Source of the DNA: Macrotis lagotis
Lineage: Eukaryota > Chordata > Mammalia > Peramelemorphia > Peramelidae
Assembly (NCBI RefSeq): GCF_037893015.1
Contig: NC_133658.1
Location: 16,727,249-16,791,248, forward strand
DNA: 64,000 nucleotides
Direction of reading: 5' to 3'
Shown here: positions 50,100 through 62,149 of the stretch, piece after piece
How the letters are laid out: every line of letters begins with the position of its first letter
Position numbering within the stretch: position 1 is the first letter of the stretch
The notes under the pieces: model-generated
Database searches by the model: none
The model's input: only the letters and a program-made list of their open reading frames with translations
Told to the model about the DNA's origin: nothing
Program-made: the position numbers and the translations under genes

Positions 50100-50750
50100 T
50101 TACAGTTTACAAATTTTACAATTTACAAATCTATTTTCTTATCTGATAGGCAAGGCAAGTATTTTATCCCTATTTCATAGACAAGGAAGGCCGAATCCTA
50201 AAAGAGAGAAAGTTACTTGTCCAAGGTAACCTAGCTAGGCAGCAAAAGTGAGGGGCTAGAAATCCCTATCCCCTGATTCCAAATCCAGTACTCTTCCCTC
50301 TTAGGAGACTAGATTTAGGGCTAGAAGTGATCTCATAGGATCCAATTCCCTCAATTTATCTCTGAGAAAAGTGAAGGCCAGGGATGGGAGTGTCACTTAT
50401 CCAAGGCCACCACAAGGAACAGGGCCCAGATCCACTCCAGGCCTCAGCCTCCAGCTCAGCGCTCTTTCTACCATAGCTCTTCTTTAGGATTAACAAGCAA
50501 ATGGAGGTTTTGGTGACTTAGTAAATGAAGTTTTCAGAAATAAATGAGTAAATCAGAGAACTCTAGATTTAAACATGGACAGGACCTTAAAGGCCCTTGA
50601 AACTAACTCCTTCATTTGACAGATGAGGACACCGAGGCATTGAGAGGATAAGTTAACTAGGGTCAAACAGCTAGTATGTCAGCCTAAGGAAGAATTTGAA
50701 CCCGGGTCTTCCCAACCTTAATCACAGTGTTCTATTCACTCCACCATAAG
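50100..50750 (-). repeat. Three inverted MIR/Ther relics in a row
   Basis: 50100-50300 (TACTTGTCCAAGGTAACCTA), 50305-50475 (CACTTATCCAAGGCCACCAC) and 50558-50748 (TTTGACAGATGAGGACACCG, TTTGAACCCGGGTCTTCCCA). Confidence 0.65.
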
Positions 50751-51282
50751 ACGTCTGTCCCAAAAGTCCTGGATCACTTATAGAAATCAATGTAAGTACT
50801 AGGGGACATGTGCCTATTGGCTAGATGACCCTTACACTGAACAAGAATGGGAAAGGCATCTTCCTCACCCCATCCCCACCCCCACCCTTATCACAGCAGA
50901 GTCACAGGGGGGAAGAAGGCCATCGGTTACACCGTGTTCCCCAGTGGAGTTCCAAGTCCAGATGGAAACTGAGGTCATACAGCGATGCAGGGGAGGGACA
51001 TTTAGAGTGGATCGAATTAAATTTAAGCCTGGTCCAGGAGCGGGAGGGGACTAGGCCTACCCACCCACTCTCAGCTGCGTGAGGACTTTAAATAGCAAAG
51101 AAGGGCTTCAGGGAGAGGAACAAAGGAGTAACCTGAGCTCCGGGCCTGCGTTCACTGTAATTAGGTTAATGCTGGAGTATGATGAAAGTAGCCGGCTTGG
51201 CAGGGGAGCCTGGAAAAGGCATGGTCTCCCAGTGGGAGTGACCTCGCCGCCGCCTCCCCAGCAGCCCACGGGCCCCACTCAC

Positions 51283-51403
51283 CCTTCTTCCTGGCCTGGG
51301 CGATGACCTCAGCGGCACTCTTGCTCATCACCTTCGTGATGTACAGTGGGCAGTTGGTCTGGTTGGCAATGGTGATGGCCCGGTTCACTGCCTCGGCCTC
51401 AAC
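51283..51403 (-). CDS. DPYSL2: DPYSL2 exon 8 (residues 231-271, last codon split)
   Basis: This 121-nt exon encodes [17 protein letters not shown], then [13 protein letters not shown], then [10 protein letters not shown], and ends with the first base of the G271 codon. The acceptor is CCCTGCAG|GTT and the donor AAGG|GTGAGT, a strong match to consensus. In dihydropyrimidinase the stretch equivalent to LYITKVMS carries a zinc-ligand His; here it is K254, as is typical of CRMPs. That substitution is one reason the protein is expected to lack hydrolase activity. The flanking intron 7 is 9.9 kb and rich in purine microsatellites and SINEs. Confidence 0.97.
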
Positions 51404-51489
51404 CTGCAGGGCAACATCCACTGTGAGCCACCAAAACGGCCAGTGGGCGCTTTCCTTCGCCCCCCACTCCATGAATGGTCAGAATCCAT

Positions 51490-52280
51490 GGGCTGTACAA
51501 TTAACACAATGATAAGTCCCCTTTGGAAGCGCTCTCCCCGACCCCAATATGCCTACAACCCCAATCTAACTATGTCACCCCTCTACTCAAGATGATAGCT
51601 CCCTCTCACCTCTGGGTTGTTGTTGCTCAATCGTGCCTGACCCTATTAGGGATTTTCTTGGCAAAGATACTAGAATGGTTTACCATTTCTTCTCCAGTTC
51701 ATTTTACAGATGAGGAAACTGAGGCAAACAGGATTAAGTGACTTACCCTGGGTCCCGCAGCTAGAGAGTGTCAGAGGCTGCTCAGGTCTTCCTTAGCCCT
51801 GTTCCCCATTCCACCTTGCTCCCTGTTTGCCTCTAGAAGCATGCCCCAAATGAGCCTTGCAGCGAACATCCTCTCTGTCTTGTTCCTCTCTGCTGTTCTA
51901 GGATAACCTCAAGCTTCTTCCCTATGCTCACTCTCCATCTACACTGGCTGTTTCCTAATCACACCTCATCTCCTCCCTCCGTGCCTTTGCACAGCGTTCT
52001 CCAGGTGTTCCCTCTCCACGTTAACCTTGGCTTCCTGCACAGAACACCAGTCCTCTCCTGTTTTCCCCAGTGTTAATCCTTCCTGAAGTAACCTTTTATA
52101 TACTCTGCATACATTGGATTAGGTTCTGAGCACAAACACTGGGCATAGTCCCCTCCTCTTCTCTCTCCACCCCAGCCGGGTGCAAAAGCAACTCATGGGG
52201 AGCATAGACTACTTCAGTGGTATCTCCAGTCCCTGATGCAATGCATGGGATGCTACAGGCACATCTGTGGAATAGAATCA
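51490..52280 (+). repeat. L2 LINE relic split by SINE-B
   Basis: 51525-51612 ('aactatgtcacccctctactcaaga') and about 51800-52090 ('gtgcctttgcacagcgttctcc', CTGGCTGTTTCCTAATCACA) are in L2 order around the SINE. Confidence 0.6.
51617..51790 (-). repeat. SINE-B copy, head truncated
   Basis: Inverted: TTGTTGTTGCTCAATCGTGC, GGGATTTTCTTGGCAAAGAT and GATGAGGAAACTGAGGCAAA. Confidence 0.83.
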
Positions 52281-52299
52281 TTGAATAGAATAGAATCCA

Positions 52300-52435
52300 G
52301 TTGGGACTGGAAGCACCTCTGAAATATCACGGCCAACCTGCTTCATTTTACAGAAGAGGAAACTGAAGGTCAGAGAGTTTAAAGGACTTCACGGGAGATG
52401 GGAACATCAGATGCTCCAAAACTGATGCTCTGCTC
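52300..52435 (-). repeat. MIR relic
   Basis: Inverted: TTTTACAGAAGAGGAAACTG. Confidence 0.6.
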
Positions 52436-52758
52436 CAAAACCTTGAGAAAATTCTCAGCTGTCTTTGGTCAGAGGCTGAGCCTCCCCAGCTCCAGGGAGC
52501 AGAGTCCTACCAGAAGGAGGACCAGGGCTTTGTTCCGATGCAAAGACCAGGAAGAAGCACAGATAGAATAAAAGGAAGGGGGCCCAGGCGCAGGAGGAGA
52601 TGAAATTTCATGAGCAGGGCTTAAGAGGTGAATGCAGTCCAACCCTTACTTCGAGAATCACTAGGAAAATTAAGCATCTAGAGGTTCCTTCAGAGAGAAA
52701 AAAGAAGGGAATATGCTGGAGTCTTTTAATAAGTTTTAATAAGTGAGTGATCTGGAGA

Positions 52759-52873
52759 TGTCACCTCAGTGGTATGGTGGATAAAGCACCAGCCTCGAGT
52801 CGGGAGGTCCTGACTCAGATAAATCCCACCTCAGACCTTTTAGCTGGGTGACCCTGGGCAAGCCAATTAACAC

Positions 52874-52874
<1 letters not shown>
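52759..52874 (+). repeat. SINE-A/B head copy
   Basis: 'tcagtggtatggtggataaagc', CACCAGCCTCGAGTCGGGAG and GGTGACCCTGGGCAAGCCAA, running into a GA tract. Confidence 0.75.
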
Positions 52875-52912
<38 letters not shown>

Positions 52913-53160
52913 TGAATAGAGAGATAGATGTGGACAGACGGATGGACAGACAGATAGCTAGATAGGTAGATGAGGTGACAAACAGCTTAGAGAAGGTGAT
53001 AGAGAAAGGAGATGATAGATGATAGAGAGAGATGATAGAGATTGATAAATGATAGATGGATAGATGATAGAGAGATATAGATAGATAGATGATGGATGGA
53101 TAGATGAGGTATAGGTATAGATTAGAAGAAATGACAGATAAATAAAGAGACAGACAGACA
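52875..53160 (+). repeat. (GA)n then (GATA)n array
   Basis: AGAGAG for about 35 nt, then imperfect GATA/GATG units. Confidence 0.93.
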
Positions 53161-53174
53161 GAGATGTCTCCACA

Positions 53175-53345
53175 ATCCCACTGAGTTTCATTGGTTTAAA
53201 GTTTCTTTGCCACCTTGATATCTGTGAGGTGCAATCTCAGCATTATTGTAATCTGCATCTTGTCGATCATTAGTGTGGTTAGACATTTTTCAAGGAATTA
53301 TTAACAACCTGTGTGTCCTCTTTTTGAAACTGTCTGCTCCCATCC
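53175..53345 (+). repeat. LINE-like relic typical of marsupial genomes
   Basis: 'ggtgcaatctcagcattattgtaatctgc' and 'gatcattagtgtggttagacattttt' match a sequence I recall as very common in marsupials. The family name is uncertain. Confidence 0.45.
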
Positions 53346-53589
53346 CCTCCCACTTAGCCATGGCTAACAGCGCTGGGATCAGGTTTCTTCTGTGTTAGTT
53401 GCTGGTCTTCATGGGCCATGCTGTGGCCCATATTCTATCTAAATTGGAACACCAGACTGCATTCTGATGAGATTTTATGGCAGCTTGGCCTAAAGCTTGT
53501 ACTTGGGGACTCTGCTGATCGTGCTCGTTTGATACCTTCAAGATGATTTCATTCACATCCATACTAAGATAAAGGATCAGTAAATTAGG

Positions 53590-54010
53590 AAACCCATGGG
53601 GGAAGACATGAAAGGATTGCTTATCAGCTTATTCAATTTTCTGAGGATGCAAAGCTGGGGGAAACCAATGAGGACCTTAGATGTCAGATTCAGGACCCGC
53701 AAGACCTCAAAAGATTGAAAAAATGGGTCAAAGTCAATGAAAATAATTAATGGAGATAATTGGAAAGTTCTGCAGTTGGTTCAAGGGACCAAAAAAGCTA
53801 TAAAAGTGCATGATTGGGAAAATGTGACCACCCAACAATTAAGTGAAAGAGAGCTGGAGAGATTTGTGGACCCCTTGCTCAATATGACCTCCAGGGCAAC
53901 AGGACAGCCAAAAAAAAACCCAATGCCAGCCTAACCTGCATGAATAAAAGTGTAGTGTCTGGAGAAAGGCAAGAAGGCTCCCAGTGGGTCATGTTAAACT
54001 TGGGAGGGAT
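53590..54010 (+). pseudogene. Decayed CR1/L3 LINE, 3' end of ORF2
   Basis: Fragments across frames resemble the C-terminal part of CR1/L3 reverse transcriptase. There is a D-L-K-R-L-like segment near 53700, a K-V-L-like segment with following L.G near 53765, and downstream spacing as in that family. In-frame stops break it throughout, and no protein is expected. Confidence 0.5.
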
Positions 54011-54177
54011 GCCATGTATTTTAAAGAAGACACTGTGTGGCACTGAAGGACAAGGTGTGCCCAGGAAAAGGCATCGCGGGGGAGAGGTCTACAGGGAGTG
54101 GTTTTGTCTTCCAGGCACATTGTTGTGTCTTTCCTGACTTGAATTGTAAAACAGACTTTTTAAAATCTACCTTTATG

Positions 54178-54338
54178 GGGTGGCTAGGTGGCATAGTGGA
54201 TAAAGCACCGGCCCTGTAGTCACGAGTACCTGGGTTCAAATCCAGTCTCAGACACTTAATAATGACCTAGCTGTGTGGCCTTGGGCAAGCCACTTAACCC
54301 CATTTGCCTTGCAAAAAAACCTAAAAAAAAAAAAATAC
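54178..54338 (+). mobile_element. SINE-A insertion with 9-bp TSD
   Basis: ACCTTTATG at 54169-54177 and 54339-54347. The tail reads GCAAAAAAACCTAAAAAA. Confidence 0.92.
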
Positions 54339-54509
54339 ACCTTTATGTTAAAGTCTATTGGATTTTAACTCATTAGAACACTGGGTCCAATGCCCCTCAA
54401 GATCCTTTAGAATCCTGAGTCTGTCAAAATGCTAACTGCTCCCCCTTGCTTCGTATCAGCTGAAGATATGACAGGCATGGTGTCTACACCATTAGTTATT
54501 GATTTTCTT

Positions 54510-54865
54510 CGCTATACTGAATCCTTCTCAGACTGGGCAAATCACCCCCTCTTCTGGGTCTCAGTTTCTTTAACTGTAAAAGAAGAGTCTGGATTGAACG
54601 ACTTCTATGTTTCCTTCCAGCTTTCACACCATGATCTCCTATCCAGTGCCAGACCGTCGTGTTTGTGAACTGACATTTTACAGAGTTTTAAAGTTTTCCA
54701 AAGTATTTTCTAGACATCATTTGACCCAAGACTCACAGCAGCCCTAAGAGGCAGGATCACCAGGCCTCATCTCCATTTGATTGATGAAGAAAGGCAAGAG
54801 ACTCGCCCAAGGTCACACAGTGAGCAAGTGTCTGAGGCTAGATTTGAACTCAGGTCCTCCTGCAG
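54510..54865. repeat. Ther relic (+) followed by MIR/Ther relic (-)
   Basis: 54510-54640 has TAACTGTAAAAGAAGAGTCT in sense. 54665-54865 has AGACTCGCCCAAGGTCACAC and GATTTGAACTCAGGTCCTCC inverted. Most of this pair (54572-54860) is copied at 57787-58074. Confidence 0.75.
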
Positions 54866-55419
54866 CCAGGCCCACAGCAGTCTCTGGCTGCCTGCCAGCT
54901 AGGGTTCTGGGGCCAAGTAAAATGTGGCCTCCTCCGGGTCCAGCTTTTTCTCCTCCCATCAGCAGCTGCCTTTGACCCCCCACCAGTCCCAGCTCCCACA
55001 CAAGTAACCAAGCTCTGAATGGGCCTGTTCAGCTCAGCCTCCAGGGATGCGAAGGCCCCCTCCCTTCTTGGGCCTCTTACACGGGAACACAGAGCCACGC
55101 ACAGCCGCCCTTAGCCTGGAAACAATGGGGTCCAAGAGTTCTCAAGTTCTTATCTCAAATTACTTGGTGCTCTGGCAAACTGGGCCGCTTGTCTAGGAGA
55201 TGGGCCTCCTGCTCTCCTGCCTCTGAGGCTTGACTCAAGTGGGGTTCTCTAAACCCGAAAGGCCTTGCCCCCTCTTCATCAGCTGGATTTCTCTCCATCA
55301 ATCCAACAGCCACACCTCTTTTGGGAAGTCCTCGCAGATCCTCCGCTCCCCAACTCACTCATGATTCTCCCCTTTAGACATCGGGGAGAACCGGATGTAG
55401 ACCCAACCAACACTTGCTT

Positions 55420-55655
55420 TTAATGTCTGCAAAGGATTCACTTTACCTCATGGTCTCATTTGAGTTCCACAGTAACCTGAGGAAGTAGGAGCTGTGGATA
55501 CCATCAGGGCCCTTTCACATGAAAAAGTTGAGTCTCAAAGAATAACTTCTTGGAGAATAATGACTTCCCTAGGATCACCCAATGCAGTAATAAGATTTGA
55601 ACCCAATTCGTTCCTAACTCTATATCACGGCTTCTAACCCCTGGACTACACTGCC
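55420..55655 (-). repeat. MIR/Ther relic
   Basis: Inverted: CACAGTAACCTGAGGAAGTA and TTTGAACCCAATTCGTTCCT. Confidence 0.6.
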
Positions 55656-55839
55656 TCACAATTTAGACCCTCTTGTTTCCCCTCAGCAAAAAGCCCTGAA
55701 CAATCTACACCCTTCTCCTCCAGCCTCCAGCTCCTAATCTAAGTTTATCCCAGGGTATGTCCAGTTCAGAGATTATATATGAATAGCATGACAACATCGG
55801 TAGGTCATCTCAATGAGTGTTCTCGTTTCCACAGGTTCT

Positions 55840-55945
55840 CGACCTATGTTTGAAACAACCCATCTCACAGACAAAGAAATGTAGATAACAAGAGGTTGTT
55901 TCAAGTCAATGTAGGATTTGAACCCGGATATCCCCCTTCCAAGTT
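55840..55945 (-). repeat. MIR relic
   Basis: Inverted: CTCACAGACAAAGAAATGTA and GGATTTGAACCCGGATATCC. Confidence 0.5.
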
Positions 55946-56422
55946 CCATCTTCTTTCCCTGTGTCAAACTATAAACACAAAACCAAAGCAAATGAAGCAT
56001 AAAATCTCTCCTGAAAGAGAAGAGACAAACTCAGGATATAAATTGAGAATTTTTTTAAAATAGCCAATGTGGAAATCTGTCTTGCTTGATTTCACCTTTT
56101 TATAAAAGGTCAAGGGGGAGATGGGAGAGAAAGAAGGGAGATTTTTATCACCTGAAAAAAATTCATTCTAAGAAAAAAAGGGAAACTGAGGCAAATCATT
56201 TTATCTAATAAATACTGCCTCATATTCAAGTGTGTGAACTTTGTCTCCTCAGCCAGGAAATAAGTTCCATGAAGGCAACAAGAATATTGGACTTCTTTGT
56301 TGTAGAAGATAATCAGTTGCCTCCATACACTCAACAGAGTGGAAGCCCTAGGAGGTCAGACTTGGGGCTTTTTTTTATTACCAGGTTACTTCCTGTCACT
56401 TAGTATTAAAATGTCATCTCTT

Positions 56423-56577
56423 GGAGCAGCTAGGTGGCACAGTGGATAGAGCACTGGCCCTGGAGTCAGGAGTCCCCGAGTTCAAACCTGACCTCAGACA
56501 CTTAATAATTACCTAGCTGTGGGACCTTGGGCAAGCCACTTAACTCCATTGCCTTCAATAAATAAAATTTTAAAAAA
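56423..56577 (+). repeat. SINE-A copy
   Basis: GCAGCTAGGTGGCACAGTGG to CCTTCAATAAATAAAATTTT. Flanks ATGTCATCTCTT and ATGTCAGCTTCTT suggest a decayed target-site duplication. Confidence 0.87.
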
Positions 56578-56744
56578 TATGTCAGCTTCTTAAGGGAAGA
56601 TATTTTGCCTCTCTTGCTATCCCAAGCACCTATCAGTGCCAGCTGATACAGTGTTTAATAAGTGATTAATGGTTGGATGAATGCATAATAAATATTTTTA
56701 GTGAATTCAAAGATAATAATCACTAACCACAGAGAGCAGACAGC

Positions 56745-56940
56745 AGAATCTCAGAGGTCAATCTCCAGCCTGGCCCTGACCAACAGGCCTCTCCAAGGGC
56801 TCATCCAGCTTCTATTCAAAGGCTTGCAATGAAAGGAAACCAAAATCTTCCCCCACTCACACCTCTGGGAATCCACTGGACATTGGGACGGCTCTCACCA
56901 TTGAGGTATTCTTAAATTCCAGTCCTTCTAATGACATCCT
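56745..56940 (+). repeat. CR1/L3-type relic
   Basis: AGAATCTCAGAGGTCAATCT, 'ggctcatccagcttctattcaaagg' and CCACTGGACATTGGGACGGC. Confidence 0.5.
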
Positions 56941-57095
56941 GGACCATAAAATGAGGGGCCAGATATGTGACCTGTGTGACTTGGGACATGCAACGCATCC
57001 TCTCTTAGATCATTTCCTCATTTATAAAATGAGGGCATTGGACTAGCTGATCTCGGCAGTCCCTTCCAAGTTCTAACCTTGAATCTCTGATCCTA
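56940..57095 (+). repeat. Ther-type relic
   Basis: CCTCATTTATAAAATGAGGG and GGACTAGCTGATCTCGGCAG. Confidence 0.65.
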
Positions 57096-57192
57096 CCAAG
57101 GAAACAAGAGAGGCCTTCCTTCCTCAGTGTTGCCCCCCCAACCAACTGATTTTCTCAGAACATCCAATTTCCTAAGAAAGCCTGCTGTGGTT

Positions 57193-57205
57193 GGGGGGGG
57201 GGGGG
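57193..57205 (+). repeat. Poly-G (G13)
   Basis: Homopolymer, G on the DPYSL2 template strand. Confidence 0.95.
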
Positions 57206-57613
57206 TGAAACTCTCAAGATGGCAGTTTCTATCAGGAAGAGGCACATTTTCCTGAGGCTTTAAATATGGTCTTACTTTATACAAATAAACACTACATTAT
57301 TCTCCTCTGTTAACACACCATCTTTTTTGGTTTTTTCCCTTTTTTTAGGGAAAAGTTTAAGGAAGAAGGCTGAAATCAACCCTTCTCTCTGCAGAGAAGA
57401 CCCAGCGCTATCGAGGCAGCAATCTGGAGCCCATTAAAACAGAGGAAGGCAGAAAGGAGAAGAGCCACATGGGAATCCTTGGAACATTCAACAAAAGGCT
57501 CAGGCCTTACAAATTGCCTCTGGGGACTGCTAGGGGCCTGCAGCTGTGCTCAGATGGGCACATCTGTTCCTGCTCTTGTTTTTAACAGGAACAAGAGGCC
57601 CCAGACCTCCTCC

Positions 57614-58199
57614 ACAATCCCCATCCAACTAACAAACTCTATCAAGACAAGGACTCAACTTTTCAAATGAAATTAGACTCAGGTATATCAGCCCAACTCC
57701 ACCTTGGACCCCCCTGACCTCAAGCTACAGGGAAAATCTCAGACATGATTATTATATTGAGGAGATTCCCATCCCAAAAGGATGGGAACTGTAAAAGAAG
57801 AGTCTGGATTGAACGACTTCTATGTTTCCTTCCAGCTTTCACACCATGATCTCCTATCCAGTGCCAGACCGTCGTGTTTGTGAACTGACATTTTACAGAG
57901 TTTTAAAGTTTTCCAAAGTATTTCTAGACATCATTTGACCCAAGACTCACAGCAGCCCTAAGAGGCAGGATCACCAGGCCTCATCTCCATTTGATTGATG
58001 AAGAAAGGCAAGAGACTCGCCCAAGGTCACACAGTGAGCAAGTGTCTGAGGCTAGATTTGAACTCAGGTCCTCCACAATCCCCATCCAACTAACAAACTC
58101 TATCAAGACAAGGACTCAACTTTTCAAATGAAATTAGACTCAGGTATATCAGCCCAACTCCACCTTGGACCCCCCTGACCTCAAGCTACAGGGAAAATC
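57614..58199. repeat. Compound templated duplication
   Basis: 57614-57738 is repeated at 58075-58199 (125 bp, no difference seen). Between the copies lie 48 bp ending in a perfect hairpin, then 57787-58074, a 288-bp copy of 54572-54860 that differs by one T. The junction between the inserted block and the second copy has 6-bp microhomology (TCCTCC). Confidence 0.92.
57768..57786. repeat. Perfect 7-bp inverted repeat at a duplication breakpoint
   Basis: CCCATCC-CAAAA-GGATGGG; its last base directly precedes the copied block. Confidence 0.85.
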
Positions 58200-58204
58200 A
58201 ACAC

Positions 58205-58310
58205 ATGTTGTGTCTCCCTATACCATATAAGCATCTTGACGGTCGGGAGGATTTCAATTTGTCTTTGTATGGCTGGCACTTAGTAGGTCTTTCATAAATG
58301 CTTGTTCCAT
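58205..58310 (+). repeat. L2 3' end relic
   Basis: 'taagcatcttgacggtcgggagg', GGCACTTAGTAGGTCTTTCA and TAAATGCTTG. Confidence 0.6.
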
Positions 58311-58394
58311 GATTGGCAAAGATATCATGATGTGAATGGGATTTCTAAGGTCAGTTGATGGTCAAGGGGGAAGAGTTTAGAGGAGAAAACGGAT

Positions 58395-58520
58395 GTCTTT
58401 CAGTCCTAGTGCTCCCTCAGTTCATGTCCCTGGGCCTCAGTTTCCTGCTCTGTAAAATGAGATGGCTGGGCTATATGGTTTCTGAGGGTCCCTGAAGCTT
58501 TAGAGCTAGAATGCTGTGAA
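58395..58520 (+). repeat. Ther-type relic
   Basis: GGGCCTCAGTTTCCTGCTCT, GTAAAATGAGATGGCTGGGC and TTTAGAGCTAGAATGCTGTG. Confidence 0.7.
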
Positions 58521-58769
58521 CCAACAACCCTAGGAGCTCTTCTATAGCTGAGAATTTAAAGACAGCTCCAGGTCCCATCCTCTACCTCTTGTCTTCTTTT
58601 CCTCTGGCCATTCTATTCCTTTCCAAAAGTCTGAAGATAATGATCATTAGGGGAAAGGATGGTCACAGTTTTTGTAGTCAGGACTAGACTTGATCTGCTT
58701 GGTCACAGAGGGGAGATTGAGAACCAATGATGGGAAGCTGAAAAAGGGACAGGGAAAGCTTTCTATTGG

Positions 58770-58930
58770 TCAGAAAAGCTGCTCCAGTGGGCTGCCTAGA
58801 GATGTAACGAGTCCTCCCTTCTTTGAAGACTAGAAATCTTCCAGGAGAGGTCAGATGTCAGTCATCAAACATGTATAGGAGATTTATTTTATATAAAATA
58901 GATTAGGTAGCCCTTAAGGTCCCTTCTGTG
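58770..58930 (-). repeat. CR1/L3-type relic
   Basis: 'ctccagtgggctgcctagagatg' and 'ggtagcccttaaggtccctt', degraded. Confidence 0.45.
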
Positions 58931-59464
58931 GGAAATGGGTGAGGTGGCCCTATCTGACACATCTACTGAGAGGGCCTATTCTACAAGTTTATAAGGACTG
59001 ACACATCAGTTCCTATTCACAGGGTTTGGTCTCCAACATGGAACCATGGGTTAGAAGGTGAAAGAAGAGATAAATCCCAAGACACCCTTAGCTCCTGAAT
59101 GAGTTTATATTATAAGTGGACAATACTTCAGAAATGTTTCAGCCCTTCCTGGTTCTTCTTGTGTATTCTGCATTGACTCTTGGGTTAATGACCTCCACAA
59201 TTTAACTGCCCACTAAGGAAAATGGTGCTCACATAGAGGGTCTTCCAGGACACAACCAGGTAGAGAGAAAGGAGAAATAGATGTTCTGGTCCTCTTAGTG
59301 AGCAAGCCTATATTCTCTGAGGCCATTCCTTTCTTGATTTCGTAGCCTTGGGTCAAGTTCCTCTGCTCTTTTCATCTACAAGGTTTTTTATCTCTTCTCT
59401 TGGAAAAAATCATCCCCATCCTTCCCAACCCATTGCTTCCCTCAAGGCCTACCCCAAGGCCTTC

Positions 59465-59600
59465 CCCATCTCTTTTAATCAATTCTATTGGATCCAATAG
59501 ACATTCTTTAAGTGACAACCAAGAACAAAAGGGAATAGTTCCTTCCCTCAAGGAGTTTCTATTTCTACTGGGAGAATATAACACATTCAGAAACTAATGG
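59465..59600 (+). repeat. Old dispersed repeat X fragment
   Basis: 'atagacattctttaagtgaca' and TTCCCTCAAGGAGTTTCTAT. Confidence 0.5.
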
Positions 59601-59869
59601 ATGAGTCTAATATAAGTTCCATCTTTCTTGAAGCAGAACCATTGTACCCACACATAATGCCCTGGGTAGAGATGCCCCCAAACATAGGTATGGGAAAGGA
59701 TCACACTGGTTTCATTTCCAATTCCCTTCCTAGAGAGATGTCTGGAATTGGGGATTCTGCAGCATATTAAGAGACTGATTACAATACACCAAGATATTCT
59801 TTACAATCGGGTCCATCTTTGATTTCACCACCCATGGAACCTTGGACAAGACACTAGCACTTTGTCTGG

Positions 59870-60000
59870 TACACTGTAAGAGTTTAACATATGGTTGATG
59901 GGTTCATCTCCTTGGGCCAATATTTCTTCAACTGCAAGATAAGAAGGTTGGACTCAATACACCATGAGGTTCCTTCCGGTTCCAAATCTAAGACTCCATC
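59870..60000 (+). repeat. Ther-type relic
   Basis: GATAAGAAGGTTGGACTCAA and TTCCTTCCGGTTCCAAATCT. Confidence 0.55.
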
Positions 60001-60079
60001 ATTCGAAGTAAAGGGATTGAGCCAAAGTAAGAGAAGAGAAGAGAATGGCTTGGTAAATAAGTGCAACCACAAATATTCC

Positions 60080-60305
60080 TGAGCCCAAAGTCTGAAAGAC
60101 CTGGGTTCAAATCCATCCTTAGATACTTACTAGCTACATGGCCCTGAGCAAGGCACTTCACACTGTCTGCCTCAACTTCCTCACCTGTAAAATGGGGATT
60201 ATGATAACACCTCCCTCCCAGAGTTGCTGTGAGGAGCAAATGAGATAACATTTGTAGATTTCTAAGTCTGATACACAGCAAGCATTTAATAAATGCTTAC
60301 TCCTT
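60080..60305 (+). repeat. MIR/Ther element, well preserved
   Basis: GACCTGGGTTCAAATCCATC, TCCTCACCTGTAAAATGGGG, GAGCAAATGAGATAACA and TTAATAAATGCTTACTCC cover almost the whole element. Confidence 0.8.
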
Positions 60306-60339
60306 TTCCTTCCCCTTGGGTATTTGAGGGAGCCAGTCA

Positions 60340-60600
60340 AGTTCATAAACTAATCTGGCTGGAATGAAAGTATTCACAAATGGAAGGTGGAGGAGGTCAG
60401 GTAAGAAAGGGAAGTTGGGACCAGATTTTAGCAGCCCTTGAATGCCAAGCCAGGGATTTTATCATATAATCAGAAGGGAAACATGGAAGGCTTTTACATA
60501 AGGGAGGGATCAGATCAGAAGCAGTAAGAAGATTAATTGAGTAGGATTAGAAGGGGAAGAGATTAAGTTGACAGAAGATTGCTAGAATAAGAAGGAGTTG
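60340..60600 (+). repeat. Old dispersed repeat X fragment
   Basis: 'gcccttgaatgccaagccaggga' and CAGATCAGAAGCAGTAAGAA align in order with the 14396-14560 block and its continuation. Confidence 0.5.
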
Positions 60601-60604
60601 ATGT

Positions 60605-60720
60605 GGGTCTTGCATGATCTATGGCAAGTCACTTAGCCCTCCCTTACCTCTTCCTCAGTTTCCTCAAAAACAAAGGGGTTGGTTAAATGGTCTCTGAGAC
60701 CCTATCCCAGTCTAAGTGCA
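60605..60720 (+). repeat. Ther-type relic
   Basis: GGCAAGTCACTTAGCCCTCC and GGTCTCTGAGACCCTATCCC. Confidence 0.6.
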
Positions 60721-60761
60721 TGACATCACTATCCTCCTTGTCCGTCCTTCTTTCATACTCC

Positions 60762-60818
60762 CCATCATGTACTCTTGGTTCCATCGTGTACTCTCGGTTC
60801 CATCATATACTCTCGGTA
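60762..60818 (+). repeat. Three 19-bp tandem units
   Basis: Units near CCATCRTGTACTCTCGGTT, two or three base changes among them. Confidence 0.85.
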
Positions 60819-61247
60819 CATCTCCTGCCTCTCCCATCTTTAGGCCCTTGCTCATGCCTGTTCCTCACATCTAGAATGAAATTCTTCCTCTCTCAGATAA
60901 GGACTGGGTCTGATCACATCTCAGATCCCTGCCAGAGGTTACAGTAAAGAACGTAAGCAGTAAGCAGTAAATACTCACTAGATGTTGGATTGATTGACTG
61001 CATCAAGGAAACTTAGATTTCAACCCTGGTTCCAATATTTCCTAGCTTCGATACCCTAAGTAACCTTAACTTCCCGATTCCCAGAGGTGATATGAGAGTG
61101 GCATCACTTGGTCAACCTTAAAAAGCTATAGAAATGAGCACAGCTCCTCCCCCCATCCCACAACCTATGAAGCTAAGGAGGATCCAGGGTAGACCCAAAA
61201 TGGACCATCCCTAGAGAGTTGGAGGCTGCTAGTCTATATCCTCCTTA

Positions 61248-62069
<822 letters not shown>

Positions 62070-62149
62070 CTAGAAGACAGTTAACCTAGTTAGTGAGTGT
62101 GTTTTCTACTCCTTAGCAATGGACTTCTGGGTGAGGGAACCATTCAGTA

